NCBI GenBank assembly: GCA_903839465.1
Contig: CAIMCI010000315.1
Coordinates: 1-44,316 of the forward strand
Direction: 5' to 3'
DNA length: 44,316 bases
From: an uncultured Pseudomonadota bacterium
Lineage (GTDB): Bacteria > Pseudomonadota > Gammaproteobacteria > Steroidobacterales > Steroidobacteraceae
Shown: piece after piece, positions 26,438-35,926 of the stretch
How positions within the stretch are numbered: position 1 is the first letter of the stretch
Layout of the letters: the number at the start of each line of letters is the position of its first letter
The notes under the pieces: generated by a model
Database searches by the model: none
Seen by the model: only the letters and a program-made list of their open reading frames with translations
Told to the model about the DNA's origin: nothing
Position numbers and translations under genes: made by a program

Positions 26438-26966
26438 AACCGGGAAGGCCCGGAAACCGTGGCGTCCGGGCGCCTATTACAGAGCAACGATTCCGGCTTG
26501 GCTACCGCAGCGCTTCCGGACGGGCGATCAAGAACCGCCGACGATCGTTGCCCAGATCCGCTTCCTCGCGTCGGACCGGACGGTATCAGGCCGACAGCAT
26601 CTCGTCATTCCGCCTGTGCGCGATGCCTATCCTATTGTTGCGACTGCGCCGTGCCTGACTCGTGCCAGTACGCGGGCAGGTACAAGGCCTGTAAACTTCA
26701 CCGTGCGGGAGTCGATTCGGCCACGCAAGGGCTGTGAGTGCACCGGCGTGGTGCTCCCAGTTCGTGCGTCGATCCGATCGCCGCGCAGCGTGCTGGCCCG
26801 GAGAACGCCCGACGGGCACACAGGCGGCCGGCCAGCCGCGGCGGGTCACGGTCTGCCGGTCCCGCAATCGGTGAGGATGGTACGGCGCCGGCCTGCCGGC
26901 CAGATCTCCCGTCGCCGCCCTTCCATCGTTCCAGCCGTTACGTCCCGTCAGTCGCAAGGATCCGGT
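26438..26966. other. 529-nt interval between histidine kinase and ThDP enzyme genes
   Basis: No plausible protein is visible on either strand. The open frames here give arginine/proline-rich, low-complexity products, and the base composition is less GC3-structured than in the flanking genes. The interval must hold divergent promoters for the kinase and the ThDP enzyme. I see no riboswitch, tRNA or clear terminator. A non-coding RNA is possible but not supported by sequence alone. Confidence 0.4.
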
Positions 26967-28616
26967 ATGCCCGCAGACACCCCGACCAATGCCGCCCAAG
27001 TCCTCGTCCAGCGCCTGGTTGAGCTGCAGGTTCCGTTGGCCTTTGCGGTCGCCGGGGAGAGCTTCCTCGCGGTACTGGACGCGCTCTACGAAGTGCGCGA
27101 GCGCCTGCCGCTAATCACCTGCCGCCACGAGGCCAACGCTGCCAACATGGCCGAGGCGGTCGGCAAGCTGACCGGCCGGCCCGGCGTCTGTTTTGTCACG
27201 CGGGGCCCTGGTATCACCCATGCGAGTGTCGCACTGCACACCGCGGCCCAGGATGGAACTCCGCTGATCGCCTTCGTCGGACAGGTCGACCGCCAGAACC
27301 GCGGCCGGGAAGCGTTTCAGGAAATCGATCTCGTCAGGACGTTTGGCCACCTCGCCAAGTGGTCGGTCGAGGTCGACCGGGCCGGGGATATTGACGCGAT
27401 CGTGGTCCGGGCTTTCGCCGTCGCTCAGGATCGGAGGCCGGGACCGGTCATCGTCGGCCTGCCGGAGGACCTCCTCGATGAACCGTGCAGCGCGCGCCTT
27501 ACCCCGGTAGTCCCCGTCGCCGAGGAGGTCGTGCCAGCCGAGTTGGTCGACGAGATCGGGCGCCGGCTGCGGGTGAGTCAACGACCGCTGCTCTGGTTGG
27601 GAGGAAGCCCCTGGACGCCGGCAGGCGCGCACGCCATCCGGGAATTTGCCCTCGCCTGGAACCTCCCGGTCGTCACCGGATTTCGCCGCCGCGACCTGAT
27701 CCCGAATGATGACCCGGCCTACGTCGGCGAACTCGGCTTCGCCGTCCGCACCCCACTTCTGGACGCGCTGCGCTCCGCCGACCTGATCCTCGCCGTGGGT
27801 GCGGAACTCGGCGATGTCGAGACCGGCGGCTATACCCGGCTCGACCCGCTGCAAACGGCCGCGACGCTGATACACCTCGCGCCACGAACCGCCGATCTCG
27901 GGCGGGTGTACCCGGCCGCTCTCGCCGGCCCGGTCAGTCCCGATCAGGCCGCCGCAGCGCTGAGATCCCTTGGCGGACCCACTGCGTGCCAATGGGCCGG
28001 CTGGACTTCCGCGCTGCGTCGTGGTTACGAGGCAACGCTCCTGCCGGTACCGGTGGCAGGCGCCGTGAATCCCAGCGAGGTATTTGCGGAACTGCGTCGC
28101 CAGCTGCCTGACGACGCGATTGTGACCAACGGTGCCGGAAACTACGCGGCCTGGCTGCACCGGTTCTTCGAACACCGCCAGTTCGGCACGCAGCTCGCTC
28201 CCCGCAGCGGCGCCATGGGCTATGGCGTTCCGGCGGCCATAGCCGCTGCCCTGCTCAAACCGGATCGTACGGTCGTCTGTGTTGCCGGCGACGGCTGCTT
28301 CACGATGGCGCTAAGCGATCTCGCGACGGCAGCCGCACACCAGCTGAACATTCTTTTCATCGTCGTCAACAACGGCAGTTACGGGACGATCCGCATGCAT
28401 CAGGAAGCCCGCTATCCCGGTCGGGTCCATGGCACGGCGCTGCGCAATCCGAACTTTGTCGAGCTTGCCACGGCGTGTGGCATCCGCGCGGTTCGTATCG
28501 ACTCGACGGCCGCGTTCGCCGAGGCCCTGCGCTCCGCGCTCGCCAGTCCCGGCCCGCGGCTGATCGAACTCGTGACCGACGTGCGGGACATCGCCCCCGA
28601 GAAGATGCTTGCCTAG
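26967..28616 (+). CDS. Thiamine-diphosphate-dependent enzyme, acetolactate-synthase-like
   Basis: ATG 26967 follows AAGGA by six nt and gives 549 residues. The N-terminal pyrimidine-binding domain has the activating glutamate in CRHEANAANMAEAVG and FVTRGPGITHASVAL. The central domain is of the usual ThDP-enzyme M type. The C-terminal diphosphate-binding domain shows AGDGCFTMALSDL followed by NN in IVVNNGSYGTIR. The layout matches the acetolactate synthase/benzoylformate decarboxylase superfamily. No small regulatory subunit gene is adjacent, so a biosynthetic IlvB role is unlikely and the substrate remains open. A convergent gene ends 16 nt downstream. Confidence 0.85.
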   Translation: MPADTPTNAAQVLVQRLVELQVPLAFAVAGESFLAVLDALYEVRERLPLITCRHEANAANMAEAVGKLTGRPGVCFVTRGPGITHASVALHTAAQDGTPLIAFVGQVDRQNRGREAFQEIDLVRTFGHLAKWSVEVDRAGDIDAIVVRAFAVAQDRRPGPVIVGLPEDLLDEPCSARLTPVVPVAEEVVPAELVDEIGRRLRVSQRPLLWLGGSPWTPAGAHAIREFALAWNLPVVTGFRRRDLIPNDDPAYVGELGFAVRTPLLDALRSADLILAVGAELGDVETGGYTRLDPLQTAATLIHLAPRTADLGRVYPAALAGPVSPDQAAAALRSLGGPTACQWAGWTSALRRGYEATLLPVPVAGAVNPSEVFAELRRQLPDDAIVTNGAGNYAAWLHRFFEHRQFGTQLAPRSGAMGYGVPAAIAAALLKPDRTVVCVAGDGCFTMALSDLATAAAHQLNILFIVVNNGSYGTIRMHQEARYPGRVHGTALRNPNFVELATACGIRAVRIDSTAAFAEALRSALASPGPRLIELVTDVRDIAPEKMLA

Positions 28617-28632
28617 ACGGCCGATCTCCTGA

Positions 28633-30252
28633 CTAGTTGCGGGCAACAGCAGCCGCCGCACCGGTTCCGGTCACCGACACGACACCCGATGCCTGAACGG
28701 TCGACACGACCAGTGCGGTTGCCTTGCTGCCGACGCTGAGCGGTCGGAACGTCACGATACCGGTTGTGCAGCTCTGCCCGGCCGCCAGGACCCGGCCGGG
28801 CGTGCAGGTGCCAGCGGCCACGTGGAACTCTGCGCCGTCACCGATCGAGACGGGCGTTGCCGCAAGGGTCACGGGGCCGCCCGCCGCCGTCAGCCGCAGG
28901 CCTGACGTTCCGCAACTGACCGTCCTCCCGGTAACCGCTGAACCGCAGTGAACCGCGTTGGAACTGACACTCAGCGCACTCCCGGTCGCCGATCCGGCCA
29001 GCGTCGTCGCGACGGTCGCGCCGCCGCCGGTCACCTTGACCGTCGCGCTGCGGGCTCCGGCGCCGGCGGGCCTGAAGCTCACGCTACCGAACGAGCACGA
29101 CGAGCCGGCCGCAATCGTCTTGCCCGCCGTACAGCTTCCCGGCGCGACCGCGAATTCACCGGCCTGCCCGGTGACCGCGAGCGGCACGGCTCCCAGCGTC
29201 ACGGCGGCGCCGGCGACAGTCACGGCGATCGTGCCGCTGCAGGCGACCGATTTCCCGATTGCAGCGCTCGGACAACGCACGGTATTGCCGAGCGCCATCG
29301 TCCCTCTGACCGGCGGCGAAGTGGGTGTTGGCGTCGGCGTCGCGGCCACGTGGTCCATGCAGCCCGGCTGCTGACTGCCGTTGTTAAAGCCCGTCCCGGC
29401 GTTGTATGCCGCATTGGACCATTCGCCCTGGAGCTTCCAGTGCGAGCCGTTCGCAAACGTTACCGGCGCGCCACCAAAGCTCCAGGCGCACTTGTCGCCA
29501 ATCTCGTTGTTGGCCGCGTCGAACCAGCCATCCAGATGCGGGTCGGAGCGCGCTTCCTGTACTTCGTGCGCAATGACATTGGCCAGAGCCGCGAGCCCTT
29601 CGGAATGACCGGTGGTTGTATCCTGGGGATTGCAGGAAGGATCCCCGTCCAGATTCCAGACGAACCCGAACTGGATCAGCTGTCCGTTGTCGCAGGTCGC
29701 GGCACTGTGATAGGCGCAATAGGCACTCGACACCCGCTTCTTGTCGCTGATGATCATGATCAGTTCACTGCCGGCGTTAGGCATAATCGCGAGCTGGGAC
29801 GCGTACTCGGCGCACGCCGCGTTGGCGACGGACTGCACGTCTTCGCCGTCTATCGACTGGCTGATCGGGCTGCCGTGGCCCTGATACGCGACCGTAGCGC
29901 TCATCGCGCCGTTACTGCCGACGTACTCCTGGGCAGTGGCCGCGTAGGACGAGCCGCCGAGGCCCGCAAAGAACGTGTCCAGGCCGACCACCTTGTCGCC
30001 GACAAAGCTCGGCTGCGCCCAGCCCGGTCCGGCATAGACGAGGCGCACGGCGGTCTGGGTGAGAATGATGCCGCCATGGCTCGTCATCACGGGCGACGCC
30101 GATGCGCCGGTGGTCGACGCGCTGCCGTGCCCTTCTCTGAGAACGTGGACACCGCGGGAACGCGTTATCGCCCGCTCGTACTCGGCGGCATCCACCTGGC
30201 TACCCATGACGGTGATGGCGATTGCCACACCCGTCCAGACACGCTTGCCCAT
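28633..30252 (-). CDS. Secreted EXORDIUM (PHI-1)-like protein with C-terminal beta-sandwich repeats
   Basis: The product is 539 residues from ATG 30252, with a signal peptide ending near residue 23 (GSQVDAA). Residues 50-300 resemble the EXORDIUM/phosphate-induced protein 1 family best known in plants: SHGGIILTQTAVRLVYAG, then IAHEVQEARSDPHLDGWFD. The second stretch carries a metallopeptidase-like HExxE (229-233), followed by a conserved NNEIGDKCAW. A TPTPTPT linker (304-311) leads to two repeats of about 85 residues with paired cysteines and a SFRP/TFRP phrase. These resemble ASPM/SPD-2/Hydin-like choice-of-anchor domains. The function of bacterial members is unknown; extracellular location is likely. 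Confidence 0.7.
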   Translation of the reverse strand: MGKRVWTGVAIAITVMGSQVDAAEYERAITRSRGVHVLREGHGSASTTGASASPVMTSHGGIILTQTAVRLVYAGPGWAQPSFVGDKVVGLDTFFAGLGGSSYAATAQEYVGSNGAMSATVAYQGHGSPISQSIDGEDVQSVANAACAEYASQLAIMPNAGSELIMIISDKKRVSSAYCAYHSAATCDNGQLIQFGFVWNLDGDPSCNPQDTTTGHSEGLAALANVIAHEVQEARSDPHLDGWFDAANNEIGDKCAWSFGGAPVTFANGSHWKLQGEWSNAAYNAGTGFNNGSQQPGCMDHVAATPTPTPTSPPVRGTMALGNTVRCPSAAIGKSVACSGTIAVTVAGAAVTLGAVPLAVTGQAGEFAVAPGSCTAGKTIAAGSSCSFGSVSFRPAGAGARSATVKVTGGGATVATTLAGSATGSALSVSSNAVHCGSAVTGRTVSCGTSGLRLTAAGGPVTLAATPVSIGDGAEFHVAAGTCTPGRVLAAGQSCTTGIVTFRPLSVGSKATALVVSTVQASGVVSVTGTGAAAAVARN

Positions 30253-30570
30253 CGTATGGTCCCGCCCAAACCGGGCCACGGTTGCGCCGCGGCCAGACCC
30301 GACCCACTCTGTGGGCCCCGGCGCCGCCGACTGCGGCGGCGCGGGAAGCACGACCGGGCGTCAGTGCCCGGCGGGTGCGACGCCGGTGGCGGCGTCGTTT
30401 GTGAGGCTATTTCGCCTGTTCTTGCGCTGACGGTCCGGTACTGCGTACCGATTGGGCGACGCCAGAAAGGCATATGTCATGTCACAATCAGCCGCCGGCC
30501 GGGAATGTGACGTCGCGCTCGCCGTCGGACGAGCCGTGGCGTCACCCACCAACACTGGAGGATGAATTAC
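30253..30570. other. Divergent intergenic region between EXORDIUM-like and serine hydrolase genes
   Basis: This 318-nt interval holds no convincing gene. A short hairpin CGGTAC-TGC-GTACCG spans 30436-30450. A longer inverted repeat, GTCACA (30481-30486) and TGTGAC (30506-30511), brackets a 19-nt GC-rich spacer about 60 nt before the hydrolase start. It could be an operator. No clear -35/-10 elements were identified. Confidence 0.35.
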
Positions 30571-31989
30571 ATGAATGCCGTGGCAGGTCGAATGCGGGTT
30601 TGCGTGCTGTTGGTCCTTTTTTTCCGTGCCGCATCAGCGTCGGACGGTGCCACCGCCGTGCCCCAGATCGGATCGGCCGAAAAGGCCATCCACGAGGAAA
30701 TGACCGCCCAGCACATACCGGGTATGGCGGTAGCCATCATCGACAAGGGCAAGGTCGTGCTAGCCCGAGGATACGGCCTCGCCAACGTCGAGCACGACGT
30801 GCCGGTGACACCCGAGACGGTCTTCCAGTCAGGCTCGGTCGGCAAGCAGTTCACGGCCGCCGCGATCCTGTCGCTCGTCGAGGACGGCAGGCTCTCACTT
30901 GACGACTCGATCGCCAAGTACCTGCCCGAGGCGCCGGCTTCCTGGTCTCCCATCCGTATCCATCACCTGCTGACACACACCTCCGGAATACCGGACTACG
31001 CCACGGACGGCTTCGACCTGCGTGGCGACTACGACGATGCCAAGCTCGTGCGACTGGCAAGCCAGCTGCCGCTGGAGTTCGCCGCCGGGAGCCGATGGAA
31101 CTACAGCAATACGGGGTATGCCCTACTCGGCATCATCATTGACCGGATCACGGGACAGCACTACAGCGAGCTGCTAAGGCAGCGGATCTTCGGGCCGCTT
31201 GGCATGAAGTCCGCGCGCCTGATCGACGAGGCCTCGATCGTCAGGCATCGGGCTGCCGGCTATCGCCTGCAGAACGGCGCACTCGCCAATCAGGAGTGGG
31301 TCTCCCCGACACTGAACACCACGGCGGACGGCTCGCTGTACCTGTCGCTGAACGACATGATCGCGTGGGACGCCGGGCTGCGCAGCGGCCGCGTACTGCG
31401 GGCAGAATCGTGGCGTAAGATCTACACGCCCGTGGTGCTGTCGAGCGGCAACAGCTATCCGTACGGCTTTGGCTGGGACGTGTCGGTCTCGAGGGGCCAG
31501 GAGATTCACGAGCACGGCGGCGCGTGGCAGGGCTTCAAGACGTACATCCGACGCTACATGGGCGACGATATCACCGTGATCGTGCTCGCGAACCTTGGCG
31601 ATGCAGACCCCCGACACCTCACGGACCGCATCGCCGGCGCTACGTACCCGAAGCTCGCCGAGCCGGTGCCGGGCGCCATCGCCGATACAGCACCGCACCT
31701 CGCGGCGGCCCTGCAGCATTTCCTGACGGTCGCGGCCTCCGGATCACTGACGTCGGCCGACCTGCCACATCTCAACGGAGGCGTGACACCGGACGTGGCG
31801 GCGTCGTACCGCAGGCAATTGGCGGCCCTGGGGCAGGTCAAGTCGATCTCGCTCGTCCGGCGCCACCCGCTCGGCGACGACACCGCCTCCGACTACCGCG
31901 TCCGGTTCGAATCCGGGGAACGTCTCGTCAACCAGATCGCCGACCCGGATGGAAAACACGTGTCCGTTGCGCTGACCGCCAGCGAGTGA
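30571..31989 (+). CDS. Exported class C beta-lactamase-fold serine hydrolase
   Basis: The product is 472 residues from ATG 30571. An ATG at 30562 is rejected because it directly abuts the GGAGG ribosome site, while 30571 lies nine nt downstream of it. A signal peptide (MRVCVLLVLFFRAASA) precedes the hydrolase domain. The catalytic motifs are S89-V-G-K92 (SxxK), Y178-S-N180 (YxN) and H315-G-G317. The C-terminal 110 residues form a separate domain often found on such proteins. These enzymes include esterases and D-amino-acid-specific peptidases; true beta-lactamase activity is not implied. It is convergent with a metal-dependent amidohydrolase. Confidence 0.88.
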   Translation: MNAVAGRMRVCVLLVLFFRAASASDGATAVPQIGSAEKAIHEEMTAQHIPGMAVAIIDKGKVVLARGYGLANVEHDVPVTPETVFQSGSVGKQFTAAAILSLVEDGRLSLDDSIAKYLPEAPASWSPIRIHHLLTHTSGIPDYATDGFDLRGDYDDAKLVRLASQLPLEFAAGSRWNYSNTGYALLGIIIDRITGQHYSELLRQRIFGPLGMKSARLIDEASIVRHRAAGYRLQNGALANQEWVSPTLNTTADGSLYLSLNDMIAWDAGLRSGRVLRAESWRKIYTPVVLSSGNSYPYGFGWDVSVSRGQEIHEHGGAWQGFKTYIRRYMGDDITVIVLANLGDADPRHLTDRIAGATYPKLAEPVPGAIADTAPHLAAALQHFLTVAASGSLTSADLPHLNGGVTPDVAASYRRQLAALGQVKSISLVRRHPLGDDTASDYRVRFESGERLVNQIADPDGKHVSVALTASE

Positions 31990-32004
31990 AGTTGGCGGAC
32001 CCGG

Positions 32005-33285
32005 TCACGGCCCCTTGTAGACCCGGCCTTCCTTCATCACGAAGCCCACGTGCTCCAGCACGCTGACGTCCGTGGTCGGGTCGCCCTTGACCGCGATGAT
32101 GTCAGCCGACTTTCCCGCCGTGACCGATCCGAACAGCTCGCTGTGGCCAATGAGATCGGCGGCGTTCACCGTGGCCGACTGGATCGCCTGCATGGGCGTC
32201 ATGCCCCACTTGACCATCATCGCAAACTGCTTGGCATTCTCCCCGTGCGGACAGATCCCGGCGTCAGTGCCATACGACATCTTCACGCCCGCCTTGACGG
32301 CTTTGCGGAAATTCTCACGCTGAGCAAGACCCAGTGCCTGGTCATGCTCGAGGAAGTCCTTCGGCGTATCCGGGGAGGACTGGATGCACTCCTCGTCATA
32401 AATGTCCATGTCGAGGTAGGTACCGTGCTGCTTGGCGAGCTGGATCCCTTCGTCGTCAATCAGCGTTGCATGCTCGATCGAGGCTACCCCGGCGCGGATC
32501 GCGTTCTTGATACCCACGGGATCGTGGGCATGGGCCTCGACGCGCATGCCGAAATTCGCCGCCTCGCTGACCGCGGCCTGCAGCTCCTCGGGCGTGAACT
32601 CGATCGACTTCGGATTGCTGCCGTGGGTCAGCACGGCGCCGGTCGCCAATATCTTGATGTGGTCGGCGCCCCGATGGGCAAGCTCCCGTACCCGCTGGCG
32701 AACTTCCCAGGGGCTGTTCGCTTCGCCAAAACGCAGGTCGCGCGGCAGGACGATGTCCGGTGCCAGCCCGGTCATGCCGCCCGCGCCTTCACTGATCGTC
32801 ACGTAGGCGCCAGCGACGTACATGCGCGGACCGGGGATCACGCCATTGGCGATCGCGTTCTTCATGGCCACGTCGTTGAAGGCGCGGTACACCCCGACGT
32901 CGCGCACGGTCGTAAAGCCTGCGAGCAGGGTCGCACGGGCGTTAGGGATGGCTGCGTACGCCAGTTCGACGGCCGACATTTTCAGGACGTCGATCGGCTC
33001 GGCCGAGCCGATATCAGCCACGTGGGTATGACAGTCGATCAGGCCCGGCAGTACCGTCATCTCCGACAGGTCGATGACCGTGGCGCCGCTCGGTATCGCG
33101 ACCGTCGACCCGACCGCCTCGATGGTCTTGCCGCGAATCAGGATGGTCTGGTCGGAAAGCACGCGCCCGGCCAGGACGTCGACGAACTTGCCGGCGCGCA
33201 CAACCGTGACGGTCTCGGTGTCAGGCACTGCCGCGACGGCAACACCAACGGCGCACAGGCAAAAGGCAGCAAACAAAGTCTTCAT
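32005..33285 (-). CDS. Exported metal-dependent amidohydrolase (Xaa-Pro dipeptidase/prolidase-like group)
   Basis: The product is 426 residues from ATG 33285 with GAGGAAAT upstream; the frame's extension to 33441 is not native. A signal peptide (MKTLFAAFCLCAVGVAVAAV) indicates export. Metal-site residues are H86 and H88 (DCHTHVAD), K211 (HIKILATGAV, probably carboxylated), H252 and H254 (EAHAHD), H272 (IEHATLID) and D341 (SYGTDAGICPHG). The set matches the binuclear amidohydrolase subgroup that includes bacterial prolidase-like enzymes. Substrate unknown. It lies 15 nt from the convergent serine hydrolase stop and diverges from the PQQ dehydrogenase gene. Confidence 0.87.
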   Translation of the reverse strand: MKTLFAAFCLCAVGVAVAAVPDTETVTVVRAGKFVDVLAGRVLSDQTILIRGKTIEAVGSTVAIPSGATVIDLSEMTVLPGLIDCHTHVADIGSAEPIDVLKMSAVELAYAAIPNARATLLAGFTTVRDVGVYRAFNDVAMKNAIANGVIPGPRMYVAGAYVTISEGAGGMTGLAPDIVLPRDLRFGEANSPWEVRQRVRELAHRGADHIKILATGAVLTHGSNPKSIEFTPEELQAAVSEAANFGMRVEAHAHDPVGIKNAIRAGVASIEHATLIDDEGIQLAKQHGTYLDMDIYDEECIQSSPDTPKDFLEHDQALGLAQRENFRKAVKAGVKMSYGTDAGICPHGENAKQFAMMVKWGMTPMQAIQSATVNAADLIGHSELFGSVTAGKSADIIAVKGDPTTDVSVLEHVGFVMKEGRVYKGP

Positions 33286-33480
33286 GGGCGCGATTTCCTC
33301 GAGTGTCGACGAACGCCGAGTCGGTGGGTCGCTCGGTCGGGGGCCGCCATAGTAGCGCGCCGTGTCAGGCCCTGGCATTTGCCGCGACGCACCAATTATG
33401 GCGCGGCGGACGGTGCTGCGGCGTCGTCTTCGGGCTACCATTCGAGCCGCCGTCGCCCCACCGTAGCCGGAGTTCCGCCG

Positions 33481-35670
33481 ATGCCGACGTCAAGCCGCCC
33501 GTGGTTCATTGCCGGCACTGCCACCCTCGCGGTATGGCTGGCCGGATGCGCGCGAGAACCCGTGGCACCCCCGCCCCCGCCGTCCGCTACCGCGACCCGG
33601 GCAGCGGCGGTCGACAGCGAGCGACTGGCCCGCGCCGAGCCCGAACAGTGGTTCACGCAGGGTCGCGACGCGAACGGCACGTACTTTTCCCCGCTGACCG
33701 ACATCACGCCCGACAACGTCGGCCGGCTGGGGTTTGCGTGGGCCTACAAGCTCGGTACGTCGCGTGGCCAGGAGGCGACGCCTCTGGTCATCGACGGCGT
33801 GCTCTACGCGTCGAGCAACTTCGGTCGCGTGTACGCGCTCGACGCGGCGAGCGGCAAGGAGCTCTGGAAGTACGACCCGCAGGTCGACGGCCAGTGGGCA
33901 CGTTACGCCTGTTGCGATGCGGTCAATCGTGGCCTCGTGGCGTTCGATGGCACGCTGTACGTCGGCGCGATCGACGGCTGGCTGCACGCCCTTGACGCCA
34001 AGACCGGCCAGCTGCGCTGGAGAATCGATACCCTGATCGGGCGGACGGAGCGCAAGCCCTACACCCTGACGGGTGCCCCGCTCCTCGCCGGCGACCTGAT
34101 CGTCGTCGGCAATGCCGGCGGTGACTTCGCCGGCGCCCGCGGCTACGTGACGGCCTACGATCGAAAGACCGGCGCCCAGCGCTGGCGCTTTTTCACGGTA
34201 CCGCGCAACCCGGCCGAGGGTCCCCAGGACCAACCCCATCTCGAGGCCGCCATCAAGACCTGGGACCGCGCCCATCCCTGGGATCGCGGCTCGGGCGGCA
34301 CCGTCTGGGACGGCATGGCCTACGACCCGGCGCTCGGGCTCGTCTACATCGGCACGGCGAACGCCGCGCCTTATAACAGCCACGGCAACGGCCGCAAGGG
34401 TGGCGACGAACTCTACGCCGCGTCGATCCTCGCGATCCGAGCCGACACCGGTGCCCTTGCCTGGTACTACCAGACGGTCCCCCAGGACCGCTGGGATTTC
34501 GACTCGACGCAGAAGCTGGTACTGGCGGACATCAGCCTCGACGGCAAGGCGCGCAAGGTCGTCATGCAGGCCGCCAAGAACGGCTTCTACTACGTGCTTG
34601 ACCGGCAAAGCGGCGAGCTGCTGTCGGCGCACAACTTTGCCGTCGTGACGTGGACCAAGGGCATCGACCCCAAGACGGGTCGGCCCATCCCCGCCAAGAC
34701 CGCCGACTACGACAACGGGCCGGCGCTGGTATTCCCGTCCGAGTCCGGCGCACACAGCTGGCAGCCGATGGCCTTCGATGCCGGACGGGGACTGACGTTC
34801 ATCCCGGTCATCGAGTCGGGCAATGTCATCGTCGAAGCCGAACACCGGCGTGCCGGGCTCGTCGAGGGCCAGTTCACGACGCCGGCGTTCACGCCGGAAG
34901 GCTACGATCCCAAGGCAATGCAGAGCCTGTATGGCGACCTGCCCGCCTTCAAGACGCTGGCCAGGGGGCTGAGCAACGACACCGCGTCGCGCGGCTTCCT
35001 GCGGGCCTGGAGCGTCGCCGAGCACCGAATCGTCTGGGAGGCACCGACCGCTTCCAGCTGGGACGGCGGCGTCATGGCGACCGCCGCCGGTGTCGTCTTC
35101 CAGGGTGACGCAAACGGCATGCTCAACGCCTATGCCGCCGACAGCGGCCGCAAGCTGGCGTCAATCAATGTCGGTTCATCGATGATGGCGGCGCCGATCA
35201 CCTACAAGGTCAACGGCACGCAGTACGTGGCGATCATCGCCGGCTACGGCGGCGGTGCGGTCATCACCGGTGCCCCCTTTGACCCGGCTTCGGCGGCCTA
35301 CCGGTACGGCAACGACGGCCGCGTCATTGCGCTGAAACTCGACGGACCCGCACCGCCGCTGCCGCCCGAGCGTACCGACCCGCCCTGGCCGACCCTGCCG
35401 GCAAAGCCGACCGACGCCGCCCAGGTCGCCGCCGGTGAACTCCTCTACAACCGCTACTGCAGCCGCTGCCACGTCTTCGGGCGCAGCATCCTGCCGGATC
35501 TGCGGCGGATGAGCCCGCAAACGCACGGCCTGTTCCGCACGATAGTCCTCGAAGGCGCCTACCGGGCCAAGGGCATGGGCCGCTTCGACGACGTACTGAA
35601 GCCCGAGGACGCCGACGCCATCCACGCGTATCTGATCAGCCAGGCCTGGCTGGCGCAGAGCCCGCCGTAG
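33481..35670 (+). CDS. PQQ-dependent quinohaemoprotein dehydrogenase, lipoprotein form
   Basis: ATG 33481 follows a GGAG site and gives 729 residues. The N-terminus has a lipobox (VWLAGC, C23), so the protein is probably membrane-anchored in the periplasm. The eight-bladed propeller carries the vicinal disulfide C144-C145 (RYACCDAVNRG), which sits against PQQ in alcohol dehydrogenases, and typical segments such as WDRGSGGTVWDGMAYDP and NDTASRGFLRAW. The C-terminal cytochrome c domain has C660-x2-C663-H664, with M699 as a likely axial ligand. It should oxidise an alcohol and pass electrons to a cytochrome. No PQQ biosynthesis genes are in the window. Confidence 0.9.
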   Translation: MPTSSRPWFIAGTATLAVWLAGCAREPVAPPPPPSATATRAAAVDSERLARAEPEQWFTQGRDANGTYFSPLTDITPDNVGRLGFAWAYKLGTSRGQEATPLVIDGVLYASSNFGRVYALDAASGKELWKYDPQVDGQWARYACCDAVNRGLVAFDGTLYVGAIDGWLHALDAKTGQLRWRIDTLIGRTERKPYTLTGAPLLAGDLIVVGNAGGDFAGARGYVTAYDRKTGAQRWRFFTVPRNPAEGPQDQPHLEAAIKTWDRAHPWDRGSGGTVWDGMAYDPALGLVYIGTANAAPYNSHGNGRKGGDELYAASILAIRADTGALAWYYQTVPQDRWDFDSTQKLVLADISLDGKARKVVMQAAKNGFYYVLDRQSGELLSAHNFAVVTWTKGIDPKTGRPIPAKTADYDNGPALVFPSESGAHSWQPMAFDAGRGLTFIPVIESGNVIVEAEHRRAGLVEGQFTTPAFTPEGYDPKAMQSLYGDLPAFKTLARGLSNDTASRGFLRAWSVAEHRIVWEAPTASSWDGGVMATAAGVVFQGDANGMLNAYAADSGRKLASINVGSSMMAAPITYKVNGTQYVAIIAGYGGGAVITGAPFDPASAAYRYGNDGRVIALKLDGPAPPLPPERTDPPWPTLPAKPTDAAQVAAGELLYNRYCSRCHVFGRSILPDLRRMSPQTHGLFRTIVLEGAYRAKGMGRFDDVLKPEDADAIHAYLISQAWLAQSPP

Positions 35671-35926
35671 GAGCGCGAGCGCCACGTCTTGCGTGACCTG
35701 CCGGAGCCCTCCGGTCGATCGGCGCGCTCGCGCCGCCGGTCGGCGCCTGCAATGGGGGCGACTCCAGAAATCAGGGGAAGCGCGGTGACATTTCCGCCGC
35801 CCGGCCGGTCTGGTGGCGAGAGATGCGCAGTCAAAACGCGCCCGCCGCCGTACACTGGCGCGGAACGTGTTTCGCCGCGACGCTGCAACGTATTGTTTTG
35901 CCGTTCATGACACTGGAGAGATTTCG

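Noticed and set aside
26586-26999. 137-codon minus-strand frame in the 529-nt interval
   Set aside because: The product is arginine-rich with no domain or codon bias and overlaps the ThDP enzyme start.
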